Shown here: positions 37,458 to 47,428 of the stretch, piece after piece
How the letters are laid out: the number at the start of each line of letters is the position of its first letter
Numbering within the stretch: position 1 is the first letter of the stretch
Assembly (NCBI RefSeq): GCF_037076525.1
Contig: NZ_AP029018.1
Span: 1,699,001 to 1,763,000 of the forward strand
Direction: 5' to 3'
DNA: 64,000 nt
Source of the DNA: Selenomonas sp. TAMA-11512
Lineage (GTDB): Bacteria; Bacillota; Negativicutes; Selenomonadales; Selenomonadaceae
Notes under the pieces: model-generated
The model's database searches: none
What the model was told of the DNA's origin: nothing
The model's input: the letters and a program-made list of their open reading frames with translations, nothing else
Translations under genes and position numbers: made by a program

Positions 37458-38585
37458 CTATTCCCCTACGTATACTCTCGGTACGCGGCTCGATACCAGG
37501 CACACAATCTCGTAGTTGATCGTGTCGAGCCAACGTGCAGCTTCATCCGTGGTAAGTGTCTCCGAGCCGAAGAGTGTGACCTCATCCCCCACCTCAACCC
37601 CGTCGATATCCGTAATGTCGATCATCGTCTGATCCATGCAGATACGACCCGCGATCGGCGCACGCTTCCCCTTTATCTCGACTGAACCCTCATTCCCGTA
37701 GGCGCGAATATAGCCGTCTGCATACCCCAGAGGCAGCGTCGCTATGCGCGACTTTCTCCGAGCGATGAACTTCCGCCCATAGCCGATCGACTGCCCCGGT
37801 TCAATCTCCTTGATAAAGACTATCTTCGCTTTCAAGCGCATAGCCTGCCGCAGCTCGATGTCATCCGGCAGCGTCTTCCCGGGTTTCAGACCGTACTGAA
37901 TGATGCCCGCACGAACCATGTCAAAGGACGATATGTCAAGCAGACGCAGGATCGCCTCCGACTCCGCGATATGGCGAAGGAGCCGTCTGCCGGTGACCTG
38001 CTCGACCATCGCACAAGCATCCTTGAACTTCTCGATCTGTCTTTTTGTGAACTCAAGATCACTGTCTGCAACCGAGAAATGCGAGAAGATGCCCTCCAGC
38101 TCAACATGGGAAAGCTCCTCCAGCACTCCTGCAAGCGCCGAGGCATCCTCCGGGCAGACGCCGATGCGGCCCATCCCCGTCTCGACCTTCAGATGCACCT
38201 TGACCTTTTTCCCCTGCTTGGCGGCTTCCGCATCGAGCTGTTTTGCCAGTTCCTCCGTTGCCACGGTCTGCGTAATGTCGTTCTTGACAATTGACGCGAC
38301 GCTCTCGGGACCGATGAGACCAAGCACCAAGATCGGCGCGTCGATCCCCGCTTCACGAAGCTCAACGCCCTCATCGGGGGTCGCAGCACCAAGATACGTC
38401 GCCCCCTCTGACAGTGCAATTTTTGCCACCTCTATCGCACCGTGTCCATAGCCGTTTGCCTTGACGACAGCGCAAAGCCGTGTCGTCTCGGGCAGCCGCT
38501 TCCGGATGAGACGATAGTTGCTGCGAAGCGCGGAACAATCAATTTCTGCCCAAGCGGATCGATTGACAGGGTCATTCACACTCAC
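37458..38585 (-). CDS. alr: alanine racemase
   Basis: PLP enzyme making D-alanine for peptidoglycan. The 375-residue product has the PLP lysine K42 in AVVKANGYGHGA, MGRIGVCPEDA, and the C-terminal LPLGYADGYIRAYGNEG and GRICMDQTMIDITD segments of the second domain. The start is GTG at 38583-38585, overlapping the end of the ykvI-like gene by 4 bases (GTGA), so both are one operon. Normal length. With ald at 28257 the region carries two enzymes of alanine metabolism, though far apart. Confidence 0.96.
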   Translation of the reverse strand: MSVNDPVNRSAWAEIDCSALRSNYRLIRKRLPETTRLCAVVKANGYGHGAIEVAKIALSEGATYLGAATPDEGVELREAGIDAPILVLGLIGPESVASIVKNDITQTVATEELAKQLDAEAAKQGKKVKVHLKVETGMGRIGVCPEDASALAGVLEELSHVELEGIFSHFSVADSDLEFTKRQIEKFKDACAMVEQVTGRRLLRHIAESEAILRLLDISSFDMVRAGIIQYGLKPGKTLPDDIELRQAMRLKAKIVFIKEIEPGQSIGYGRKFIARRKSRIATLPLGYADGYIRAYGNEGSVEIKGKRAPIAGRICMDQTMIDITDIDGVEVGDEVTLFGSETLTTDEAARWLDTINYEIVCLVSSRVPRVYVGE

Positions 38586-39724
38586 TTTTGACAGACCTCC
38601 TCTTCAGCAAAGAGCTCTTTCTCCGTTTCATAGCCGAAGGCAAACTGCGGAAGGACATTCGGAAAGAAGCGATCGCGGATGAGACGCAGCGTCACGACCG
38701 CCATGACAAGGAACCCGATATAGCCGTTGAGACCGTATACGACATTTAAAATCGTGCTGTACGGCACGAAGAGACCGAAGAAGAACCCGACGGCTGCCAG
38801 GACAAGCGCCAATACACGGTACTGGGGCGTGCCGTCTGCCGAAAACCGCTGCACAGCCGTCCAAAGAAGCGGACACGCCGTCGTGTAGACCGCGACAAAG
38901 ATCAATACGCCGAAAAGCGTTGTGAGCCCCGGAGCGATACTTCCGACGATGAGAAGGTTCGGTATCTGCACATTGTAGAGATCGCCGATGCGGCTCATAA
39001 TGGAAAGTCCGATGAGCGTATTCATTCCGACCAGGAGAAGCGTCGACAGGACGTTCGCACAGAAGAGGGTCTTGAAGTCCTCACGGGAGCCCAGGACAGC
39101 GGAGAACGCAGCCAGCATCAAGATGCTGTAGCCGCCGTTGGACAGACCCGCCATCCACCAGTTATCACCGACGCGGGTCATTGTAATTTCACCGGACTCG
39201 ATGAGCGCCGCATTGGCGGAAAGCATATCGATGTGCTGGAGGAGATGATATAATACCATGGCGACGATGCAGAAGAGCAGGAGCGGCGTGATGCGGCCTA
39301 TGATGTCGACAAGCTTTCCGAGGCCCAGGGCGACGGAAAAGCCTGCAAGCGCCGCGACGATGCCGGCACCGACATACGTCGGCATCCCAAGTTCCTGATG
39401 CAGTGTCGCCGCACCGCCTGCGACCATGACCGCATAGGAGAGATAACAGAAGAGCACGACGAAAAGCTCAACTCCCCAGCCGACATGGCGCCCGAGATAG
39501 TATACAAAAGCCCCGCGCCCTTTGCTGACGCGCATCCTCTTGCCTGCCAGAGCAAAGCCGTAATTGGCCACAATAAAGATAATGCATATAACAACAGCGG
39601 TTCCGAAAATCATCCATCCGTTCGCCGTATAATACTGTAAGATTTCCTGCCCGGTGGCAACGCCGGTTCCGATCATAAACCCAAGATAAGCACCCGTAAT
39701 GGTAAGCATTCGACCAATGTTCAA
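38582..39724 (-). CDS. YkvI-family membrane protein (LeuT-like fold transporter)
   Basis: 380 residues with about ten to eleven hydrophobic helices and the N-terminal GAYLGFMIGTGVATGQEI, an unwound-helix glycine signature of the YkvI/APC-like group. The substrate is not known; translational coupling to alr suggests an amino acid, perhaps alanine, as an inference. TTG at 39722-39724 is used as start with a GGGGA site; ATG 15 bases later is an alternative. The C-terminus is acidic and cytoplasmic. Confidence 0.75.
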   Translation of the reverse strand: MNIGRMLTITGAYLGFMIGTGVATGQEILQYYTANGWMIFGTAVVICIIFIVANYGFALAGKRMRVSKGRGAFVYYLGRHVGWGVELFVVLFCYLSYAVMVAGGAATLHQELGMPTYVGAGIVAALAGFSVALGLGKLVDIIGRITPLLLFCIVAMVLYHLLQHIDMLSANAALIESGEITMTRVGDNWWMAGLSNGGYSILMLAAFSAVLGSREDFKTLFCANVLSTLLLVGMNTLIGLSIMSRIGDLYNVQIPNLLIVGSIAPGLTTLFGVLIFVAVYTTACPLLWTAVQRFSADGTPQYRVLALVLAAVGFFFGLFVPYSTILNVVYGLNGYIGFLVMAVVTLRLIRDRFFPNVLPQFAFGYETEKELFAEEEVCQK

Positions 39725-39840
39725 AAGAATCCCCGTCCTTCGATGGAAAATGATGATATGAAACCCAAAGACTGTCCGTCACCGGAAAGCTCCATCGTAC
39801 ACCTTCCGGCTGCCCAATCTTCAAACAAAATGATTAGGAT

Positions 39841-39870
39841 ATGATAACATAATATAAATGAATCTGTAAA
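39841..39870 (-). promoter_or_regulatory. promoter of ykvI-like/alr operon
   Basis: TTTACA (39865-39870) and TATCAT (39841-39846) on the minus strand with an 18-base spacer, about 110 bases before the transporter gene. Confidence 0.55.
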
Positions 39871-39904
39871 GATGTTTTTGCCGAAAAGTGCCCCGAAAAG
39901 CGCT

Positions 39905-39954
39905 ATACAAGCGAGGCGACTGCACACGTGTTCGTGCAATCGCCTCGCTTGTAT
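39905..39954 (-). terminator. long hairpin after nirJ2
   Basis: Stem of 15 perfect bases (ATACAAGCGAGGCGA/TCGCCTCGCTTGTAT), one mismatch, then TGCAC/GTGCA, with an 8-base loop. It lies 46 bases after the nirJ2 stop. There is no U-tract right after it (AGCGCTTTTCGG follows on the transcript), but its position suggests transcript end or a stabilising 3' structure. Confidence 0.6.
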
Positions 39955-39999
39955 TTCACGCTTGCATATACAATATATATGTGCAAACAATCTCTTCTC

Positions 40000-41001
40000 T
40001 TACGCCGTCCAGCCTTTGCGTCCGTGATAGAGACACCACGGCTCCTCCGCCATGTAGTCCCCGTTGTTGTAGTAGGCGGCTCTGGCTCGGCAGCCTCCGC
40101 AGGCATTCTTGTAGTCGCAGGCTCCACAGCCGCCCGAATACTCCAGCGTACGCAGCTTTTTAAAGACTTCATTCGACTTCCAGATTTCATCAAACGGCGT
40201 CTCGCGAACATCACCGAGTTCCATATTGAGATAGGCGCAAGGCTGCACCTTGCCACGCGGACTGATGATGCAATAGGAGAGACCCGCGAGGCAGCCGCGC
40301 TTGAAACGTGTCTTGATGTCGTGCTGCCCGGCGATGCGCAGGAACTGCGGCGCGCAGGTCGGCTTGAGCTCAATATCGACCGTCTCGGACTTCTTCATGA
40401 TGCGCGTCAAGACATCCTCATACGCCTCGGCGCGGAGAGACTCTTCCTCCATGGTCCGCGCCCGTCCCGTGGGTACGAGGAAGAAGAAATGATGCGCGAC
40501 GGCTCCGATCTCCACGGCGAAATCCGTGATCGTCTCAAGCTCGTGCTGGTTCCAATCCATGACCGTTGTGTGAATCTGGAAGCCCAGCCCGACCTCGCGG
40601 CAGTTCTTCATGCCGCGAACGGCGCCCTCCCAAGCGCCTTCAAATTCACGAAACGCGTTGTGCTTGACGGGATCCATGGAGTCGAGCGATATGCCCATCC
40701 CCATCGCTCCCGCAGCCTTGAGCTTTTTTGCCATATCGAGCGTGATGAGCGTACCGTTCGTGCCGAATACGGATCGAAGTCCGAGACTCGTCGCGTGGGC
40801 AACCAAATCAACGATATCGGGACGTGTAAGCGGCTCACCGCCGGAGAAAATCATAATCTTGAAGCCTGCCCTGGCAATCTCATTAAGAAGCTTCTTCGCC
40901 TCCGCCGTCGAAAGCTCTTCCTCCGCCTTGCAGCCGGCATCGCGATAGCAGTGCTTACAGTACATATTACAGGCATTTGTCGTATTCCAGGAGATAATCA
41001 T
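40000..41001 (-). CDS. nirJ2: radical SAM/SPASM protein NirJ2
   Basis: 333 residues with the radical SAM cluster C11-x3-C15-x2-C18 in NACNMYCKHCYRDAG, the SAM-binding IMIFSGGEPLTRPD and a C-terminal SPASM-type cysteine region (GGCGACDYKNACGGCRARAA). It matches the NirJ2 group, named for similarity to heme d1 protein NirJ, that accompanies NirJ1 in Negativicutes and Clostridia; these are thought to act on porphyrin side chains in siroheme-dependent heme formation. ATG overlaps the nirJ1 stop by 4 bases. Confidence 0.85.
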   Translation of the reverse strand: MIISWNTTNACNMYCKHCYRDAGCKAEEELSTAEAKKLLNEIARAGFKIMIFSGGEPLTRPDIVDLVAHATSLGLRSVFGTNGTLITLDMAKKLKAAGAMGMGISLDSMDPVKHNAFREFEGAWEGAVRGMKNCREVGLGFQIHTTVMDWNQHELETITDFAVEIGAVAHHFFFLVPTGRARTMEEESLRAEAYEDVLTRIMKKSETVDIELKPTCAPQFLRIAGQHDIKTRFKRGCLAGLSYCIISPRGKVQPCAYLNMELGDVRETPFDEIWKSNEVFKKLRTLEYSGGCGACDYKNACGGCRARAAYYNNGDYMAEEPWCLYHGRKGWTA

Positions 41002-42194
41002 GAGACAGCCTCCCTTACGAGACCGATTTCTTCATCCGTCAGATAACAAGCTGGATCGCTTTCCCAGAAGTCCCCCGTCATCGCCTCGGCGCGTGTACGG
41101 AAGTTGCCGTTGCAGTTGGCGAGGAACTGACAGCATGCGCAGCGCCCTTTGAGGAGCGGCTTCCGATCCTTAAGACCGGCGAGAATGGGGCTCGTCGCCG
41201 TATCCGACCAGATATCTCCGAACTTTCTTTCACGGACATTGCCGAAGGTGTGGTGCTGCGTGAACTGATCCGGATGCACATAGCCGAACGGATCGACCTC
41301 GGCAAACGCGATGCCCGAACGATTTCCGCCGTTGCTGGAAATCATCCGCTTGATGTGCTCCGCCCCCTTCTGATCGCCCTCTCGAAGCGCGTTCAGATAA
41401 ATGTAGACACCGTCGCAGTGATTGTCAACGGTCAGGATTTCCTTTTCCAAACCGCGTTTTTCGAAATCTCTCGTGCGGCGAATGATAATATCCATCGCCC
41501 GGCGGGATTCTTCGGGCGAGACATCCTCCGCCATCATCTTGTTGCCGCGTCCCGAGTAGACGAGGTGATAGAAGCAGACGCGGTTGATTCCCTCTTCTTC
41601 AATGAAGTCAAAGATCTTGTCAAGCTCCATGAAGTTGTGATGGTTGATCGTAAATCGAAGTCCGACGCGCTGCCCTACCGCCGTGCAGTTTTGGATGCCG
41701 CGCATAGCAAGCCCGTAAGCGCCGTCCATTCCCCGGAACGCGTCATTGACATCCTTGAGCCCGTCAAGTGAAATGCCGACATAGCCGACACCGATATCTT
41801 TGATTCGCTGCGCGACCTCACGCGTGATCAGGGTGCCGTTCGTTGAGAGCGTCGGACGGATTCCCTTTTCCGCCGCGTATTCCGCCAGCTCAAAGAAATC
41901 CGGACGAATGAGCGGCTCTCCGCCCGAGAAGAGCAGTACCGGCACCTTGAAATCCGCAAGGTCGTCAATAAACCTCTTTGCTTCCTCCGTGGACAGCTCA
42001 TTGTCGTACTTTTTCGCGTCGGACTCCATGTAGCAGTGACGACAGGAGAGATTGCAGGTCTTCGTCGAATTCCAGACGACGACAGGCCCCATGCCCTCTG
42101 CCGCACCGTTGCGCATCGCGTGCGCATGCTTCGTATAGCGCAGTGAATCGCCAAAGTACTCTCTCGCGAAGAGCAGCTTTGTAACGCTGATCAT
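40998..42194 (-). CDS. nirJ1: radical SAM/SPASM protein NirJ1
   Basis: 398 residues from ATG 42194 (GGGAGG site about 10 bases upstream): MISVTKLLFAREYFGDSLRY. Radical SAM cysteines C47, C51, C54 in TKTCNLSCRHCYMES, SAM loop LLFSGGEPLIRPD, and C-terminal cysteines in GRCACCQFLANCNGNFR for auxiliary clusters. Like NirJ2 it belongs to the AhbC/AhbD/NirJ set of heme-related enzymes. No hem or nir biosynthesis gene is adjacent; the pair is controlled with a TetR gene. Confidence 0.85.
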   Translation of the reverse strand: MISVTKLLFAREYFGDSLRYTKHAHAMRNGAAEGMGPVVVWNSTKTCNLSCRHCYMESDAKKYDNELSTEEAKRFIDDLADFKVPVLLFSGGEPLIRPDFFELAEYAAEKGIRPTLSTNGTLITREVAQRIKDIGVGYVGISLDGLKDVNDAFRGMDGAYGLAMRGIQNCTAVGQRVGLRFTINHHNFMELDKIFDFIEEEGINRVCFYHLVYSGRGNKMMAEDVSPEESRRAMDIIIRRTRDFEKRGLEKEILTVDNHCDGVYIYLNALREGDQKGAEHIKRMISSNGGNRSGIAFAEVDPFGYVHPDQFTQHHTFGNVRERKFGDIWSDTATSPILAGLKDRKPLLKGRCACCQFLANCNGNFRTRAEAMTGDFWESDPACYLTDEEIGLVREAVS

Positions 42195-42251
42195 ATACTC
42201 ATTTCCTCCCGAAATATGAGGGATTACACCCTCCACACACAGAATATTCCC

Positions 42252-42869
42252 TTATTTTGCCTTCATGCCGTCAATGATGATCCGCACCTTCAAGCGGATG
42301 TTTTCCTCAAAGCGCAGTCCCAGCGTGCTGAAGGCTGCCGCCTGGAAGAGCGAATGAAAGAGCTCCGTAATGACTCCCGAGGGAATGTCCGAGCGAAACT
42401 CTCCGCTTTTCTGGCCTTCATCGGTAATGGTGTTGAAGATTTCCTTAAAGGCAGGCGCCGACGGACGGTCCGGCTTTGCCGCCGCCTGCTCGGGCGGCAT
42501 GGAAGGCGCGGCGGCATGCTCCGCCGCGCGAAGAAAAAGCGGCATGACGAATCGATTCTTCGACAGAAGCTCCGCCGTATACAGGAGAAGATCCTCCAAA
42601 ACGACAGCCGTCTCCCGCTTCTCCTGACGCAGAAGAGAGAGACGCGCTTCTATGTCCTCTACAATGTTCTTCAAAAGCTCCATCAAAATCTCTTCCTTGG
42701 AGCCGAAATAATTGTAAAACGTACCGAGACCGAGGTTTGCCGACGCCATGATATCCGCAATCGAGGTCTCGTGCACACCTTTTTGCGCAAACAGAGTAAC
42801 CGCCGCGTCGAGAATCGCGCTGCGGTACAGACGCTTTTTTTGTTCACGCTTGCTGATCGCTTTCCCCAT
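42252..42869 (-). CDS. TetR-family regulator upstream of nirJ1
   Basis: 205 residues, with the N-terminal helix-turn-helix at about 36-56 (TSIADIMASANLGLGTFYNY) and an all-helical ligand-binding domain. ATG 42869 has GGAGGAAT upstream and is chosen over an upstream codon. It precedes nirJ1 by 57 bases on the same strand, so it probably controls the operon through the palindrome at 42924-42938. A heme or porphyrin ligand is possible but only inferred. Confidence 0.85.
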   Translation of the reverse strand: MGKAISKREQKKRLYRSAILDAAVTLFAQKGVHETSIADIMASANLGLGTFYNYFGSKEEILMELLKNIVEDIEARLSLLRQEKRETAVVLEDLLLYTAELLSKNRFVMPLFLRAAEHAAAPSMPPEQAAAKPDRPSAPAFKEIFNTITDEGQKSGEFRSDIPSGVITELFHSLFQAAAFSTLGLRFEENIRLKVRIIIDGMKAK

Positions 42870-42889
42870 AATATTCCTCCACAACGTCT

Positions 42890-42938
42890 ATTATAGCAAA
42901 TTTTTCGGATAAATAAAGTAAAAATGAACACGATTCAT
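42890..42938 (-). promoter_or_regulatory. promoter and operator of tetR-nirJ1-nirJ2
   Basis: A TATAAT box at 42890-42895 (minus strand) lies about 20 bases before the TetR gene; no strong -35 is seen. The inverted repeat ATGAA-N5-TTCAT at 42924-42938, at the upstream edge of the promoter, is a good candidate TetR site. Confidence 0.55.
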
Positions 42939-42990
42939 GATTTTTTATTGCTTTTTTATTATCGCCCGCTCATCGGATGATATTACACAG

Positions 42991-44598
42991 CTATTTACGA
43001 CGTTTTTTCGGCTTGGCAATCTCCCAGCGGCCGTTGCGATTGGAGCCGGATCGCGTGACGATGCCCTGTGCCGTTAAGGAAGCGGTCATTCGCTTGATCG
43101 TTGCGATGGAGAGCCCCAGCACGTCCTTCATTTCCGACTGCGTGATGCGCGGCTTTTCCCGCATGAGCTCAATCATGCGATCCTCGCGCGCATCATGCAG
43201 CTGCAGGGTCATCAGCTCCGGCGCATCCTTCTTTTGCTTTGTGGGCTTCGCCTTCCTCGCCGGTTTTTCTTTTTTCATCGGCATTTCATCCGCCGCAAGA
43301 GGGAAATCCAATACGGTTGCAGCCTCCGCTTCCCCCGGTTCCTGCTGCAGAGCATTTTGATCCTCCGCCGGGTTTTCTTTTGCTTCCGCCTCTAAGACCG
43401 CCGCCTCTTCGATTGCAATGTCTTCCTCCGTGAGCGGTGATTCGACGAGCGCAGGCACCTCCAGCGTCTCTTTTTCAATATATATATTGATCCGCACGTC
43501 TTCGCCCAGCGTGATGATCGACGGCTCCTTGCAGCCCTCCTGCTTTGCCGTGCGATAGAGCTCCGGAAGCGAGCTGGAGAGATCGTCCAGGATCCCCATA
43601 TAGGCAAATGCCGCCATGATTGCGCGGTTGCGCACCTTGGAGAAGCCCGTCTTGAGCTTCCATATCGTCATATCCTCTTCCAAGAGCGCCGGTATAGTAA
43701 ACTCGATGCGATCCGCGTAAACGACGACAGAGATGCGGCCGGGCGCCAAATAGCTTCGCTGACAAACAGCCCGCGCCAAGAGGCGGCGCAGTGCAGGCTG
43801 CAGTCCCGCATGCTCTTCCCCGAGCTGTGCCGCAAGGTATGCGGCAGCCTCTTCAAACTGCTTCGCGAGAGGCCCGTCAAACTCCGCGCCCGTCACGAAA
43901 TCCGCGCGGTTGATCCCCCGATAGACGGCACATTGAATAAAGCCCTCCGGAAACAGCTGCTCCGCAGATCCTTCGAGGAGCTTCCACGCGTTCGTCTTGC
44001 GGAAGCCGTCCCCTTCTTCAATGAGGAGCTTCCACTGTAAGAGATCCTCCTTGTTCACCCTATGAGACGCGGGATCCTCCGCGTGCTTCTCACGCTCGCT
44101 GCAGAGCATTTCGCAGAACTCTTGAATCGCATCCTCATCCGCTGTGTCCTTGACCGCCAACTGATCAAAGGTACCGTTCGTGCCGGCGAGCAGGAGCTCC
44201 TGCACCTGATACGGCTCGGCAAGCTTTGTCTGTCCCGCCGAGCGCACATACGTCCCGTCAAACATCCCCTTGCTCTTGACGTAGTATGGCTTCTCCATGC
44301 CTGGAAGGATTTCCGCGACAAGCACAGGCTGTCCCGCCTGTGTCTCGATGCCGATGCGTGGAAAGATGTGCGACTCTATGGCATCATAGATCTCCTGCAC
44401 AAGGTGATTCAGCTTTCCTATCAATGCCGCCCCGTTTGACATATCTCTTTCCATATAGAAGAGGATTTTTCCGCCTCTGCCGTTGGCAAAGGCAACGGCC
44501 GTCTCTATATAGTTTTCTCCGGCGATGACCTGTTCGATATACGTCTCATTCATCTGTTGCTCCAGCTTTTCACTTGCCACACGCAGCACCTCATCCAT
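42991..44598 (-). CDS. AlbA_2-domain protein with C-terminal winged helix
   Basis: 535 residues. The N-terminal part has the AlbA_2/Schlafen-like pattern ENYIETAVAFANGRGGKILF and the DGTYVRSAGQTKLAEPYQV loop; the middle resembles the ATP-binding-like domain of the same family (GRISVVVYADRIEFTIPA). A long low-complexity linker rich in E and A (about 400-455) leads to a winged-helix segment (KPRITQSEMKDVLGLSIATI). Likely a transcription regulator or phage-defence-type protein; no target visible. ATG 44598 is used; an internal ATG at 44553 with a better GGAG site is equally possible. Confidence 0.7.
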   Translation of the reverse strand: MDEVLRVASEKLEQQMNETYIEQVIAGENYIETAVAFANGRGGKILFYMERDMSNGAALIGKLNHLVQEIYDAIESHIFPRIGIETQAGQPVLVAEILPGMEKPYYVKSKGMFDGTYVRSAGQTKLAEPYQVQELLLAGTNGTFDQLAVKDTADEDAIQEFCEMLCSEREKHAEDPASHRVNKEDLLQWKLLIEEGDGFRKTNAWKLLEGSAEQLFPEGFIQCAVYRGINRADFVTGAEFDGPLAKQFEEAAAYLAAQLGEEHAGLQPALRRLLARAVCQRSYLAPGRISVVVYADRIEFTIPALLEEDMTIWKLKTGFSKVRNRAIMAAFAYMGILDDLSSSLPELYRTAKQEGCKEPSIITLGEDVRINIYIEKETLEVPALVESPLTEEDIAIEEAAVLEAEAKENPAEDQNALQQEPGEAEAATVLDFPLAADEMPMKKEKPARKAKPTKQKKDAPELMTLQLHDAREDRMIELMREKPRITQSEMKDVLGLSIATIKRMTASLTAQGIVTRSGSNRNGRWEIAKPKKRRK

Positions 44599-44648
44599 CC
44601 CGTCAAAAAAAATTCATATAGCCTATAGTATATCAAATTTTTACAAAC

Positions 44649-44686
44649 AAAAAAAGATACTTGATACAGAATTGTACCAAGTATCT
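44649..44686 (-). terminator. terminator of the ATP synthase operon
   Basis: Stem AGATACTTG/CAAGTATCT with a 14-base loop, followed on the minus strand by TTTTTTT. A canonical intrinsic terminator just after atpC. Confidence 0.9.
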
Positions 44687-44695
44687 CCTTGAATC

Positions 44696-45124
44696 TTATT
44701 CGTAGCCTGAACCGGCCGCTGTAAGACGAGCGATGGCACGTCCGAGCGCCGCCTTTGCGCGGATGAGGTCAATCTCATCCATCGGAGGCTGCTTCTGGTG
44801 GAACGCCTCAATACGCTCTTTCGCGCGCTTGTAGGCTGCCTGCGCACGATTGATATCGATGTTGATGGGCTCCTCGGCCGCCGACGCCAAGACCGTGATC
44901 TTCTCCGGCGTGACCTCCATAAATCCGCCCGCAACAGCGATAAGAGACTCGTCCCCGTTCTTCTTGATGCGCATCGCGTGTGGGAGAATTCCCGTAATCA
45001 AAGGCGCATGCTTCGGCAGGATACCGAGCTCACCGCCCGTAGAGCGTACGATGAGCATTGAGATATCCGACGCATAGACCTTTGCGTCCGGTGAGACGAT
45101 CTCAAGCTTAATCGAAGAAGCCAT
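44696..45124 (-). CDS. atpC: ATP synthase epsilon subunit
   Basis: Rotor-stalk protein of the F1 sector that couples and inhibits ATP hydrolysis. 142 residues with the N-terminal beta sandwich (IVSPDAKVYASDISMLIVRS, TGGELGILPKHAPLITG, GGFMEVTPEKITVLASAAEE) and two C-terminal helices. ATG start 3 bases after atpD. Last gene of the operon, followed by the terminator at 44649-44686. Confidence 0.96.
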   Translation of the reverse strand: MASSIKLEIVSPDAKVYASDISMLIVRSTGGELGILPKHAPLITGILPHAMRIKKNGDESLIAVAGGFMEVTPEKITVLASAAEEPINIDINRAQAAYKRAKERIEAFHQKQPPMDEIDLIRAKAALGRAIARLTAAGSGYE

Positions 45125-45127
45125 GCA

Positions 45128-46552
<1,425 letters not shown>

Positions 46553-47413
46553 TTACTTCAGTGCCTCGGCACCGCCGACGATTTCTGTGATCTCGCGGGT
46601 GATACCGGCCTGACGTACCTTATTGTAATAGAGATCCAGTTTCTTGATGAGCTCCTCGGCGTTGTCTGTCGCGTTGCTCATCGCATTCATACGGGAACTC
46701 AACTCGCTGGCAGCTGCCTGCAAGAGTGCGGCATAAATCTCTGTGACGAGATACTGCGGCAGGAGGTAGCTAAGGACTTCCTCAGCATTCGGCTCATAGA
46801 TATACTCTGCGCTTGCTCCGGCTTCCGCACCCTCTTCCCCCTCCGCGCTTACGAAGGGCAGGAGCTGCATCGTCTCCGGCTCGCAGTTGATTGTGGAAAT
46901 AAAGCGTGTGTATACCATATGAACTTCTTTAACTTCGCCGCTTGCAAAGCGTTTGATGAGTCCCTCTGCGATCTCTTTCGCATGCTCATAGTTCGGACGC
47001 TCCGAGATGCCGATGTGTTCCTCGACAATCGTGTAATCGCGATTTTTGAAGTAATCACGAGCCTTACGTCCGACCGTCACCAACTCTGTGTTTGCCTTAT
47101 CTTTAATTTCGGCAACAGCAGCCTTGAGGACGTTGCTCGAGTAAGCACCCGCCAGCCCCTTATCTGCGGAGCAGACGACGTACAGGACTTTCCCTTCCTC
47201 TCGAATCTCAAGAAGCGGATTGGATACATCCGTTGCCTGACGAGCCACGCTGTGGACGACTTCCGCCATCTTATCCGCGTACGGCTTGTTTCTCGTCGCC
47301 GCTTCCTTGGCTCTGCGGAGTCTCGAGTTAGCAACCATGTTCATGGCGTTTGTGATTTGCTGGATGCTCTTTACGCTACGAATTCTACGGCGTATGTCCT
47401 GCAAACTAGCCAA
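46553..47413 (-). CDS. atpG: ATP synthase gamma subunit
   Basis: Central rotating shaft of F1. 286 residues: the N-terminal coiled coil MASLQDIRRRIRSVKSIQQI and the C-terminal helix AMSNATDNAEELIKKLDLYY to ITREITEIVGGAEAL are the family signatures; the central domain has CSADKGLAGAYSSNVLK. The start is TTG at 47411-47413. Lies between atpA and atpD. Confidence 0.97.
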   Translation of the reverse strand: MASLQDIRRRIRSVKSIQQITNAMNMVANSRLRRAKEAATRNKPYADKMAEVVHSVARQATDVSNPLLEIREEGKVLYVVCSADKGLAGAYSSNVLKAAVAEIKDKANTELVTVGRKARDYFKNRDYTIVEEHIGISERPNYEHAKEIAEGLIKRFASGEVKEVHMVYTRFISTINCEPETMQLLPFVSAEGEEGAEAGASAEYIYEPNAEEVLSYLLPQYLVTEIYAALLQAAASELSSRMNAMSNATDNAEELIKKLDLYYNKVRQAGITREITEIVGGAEALK

Positions 47414-47428
47414 ATGTGCTCACCTCGC

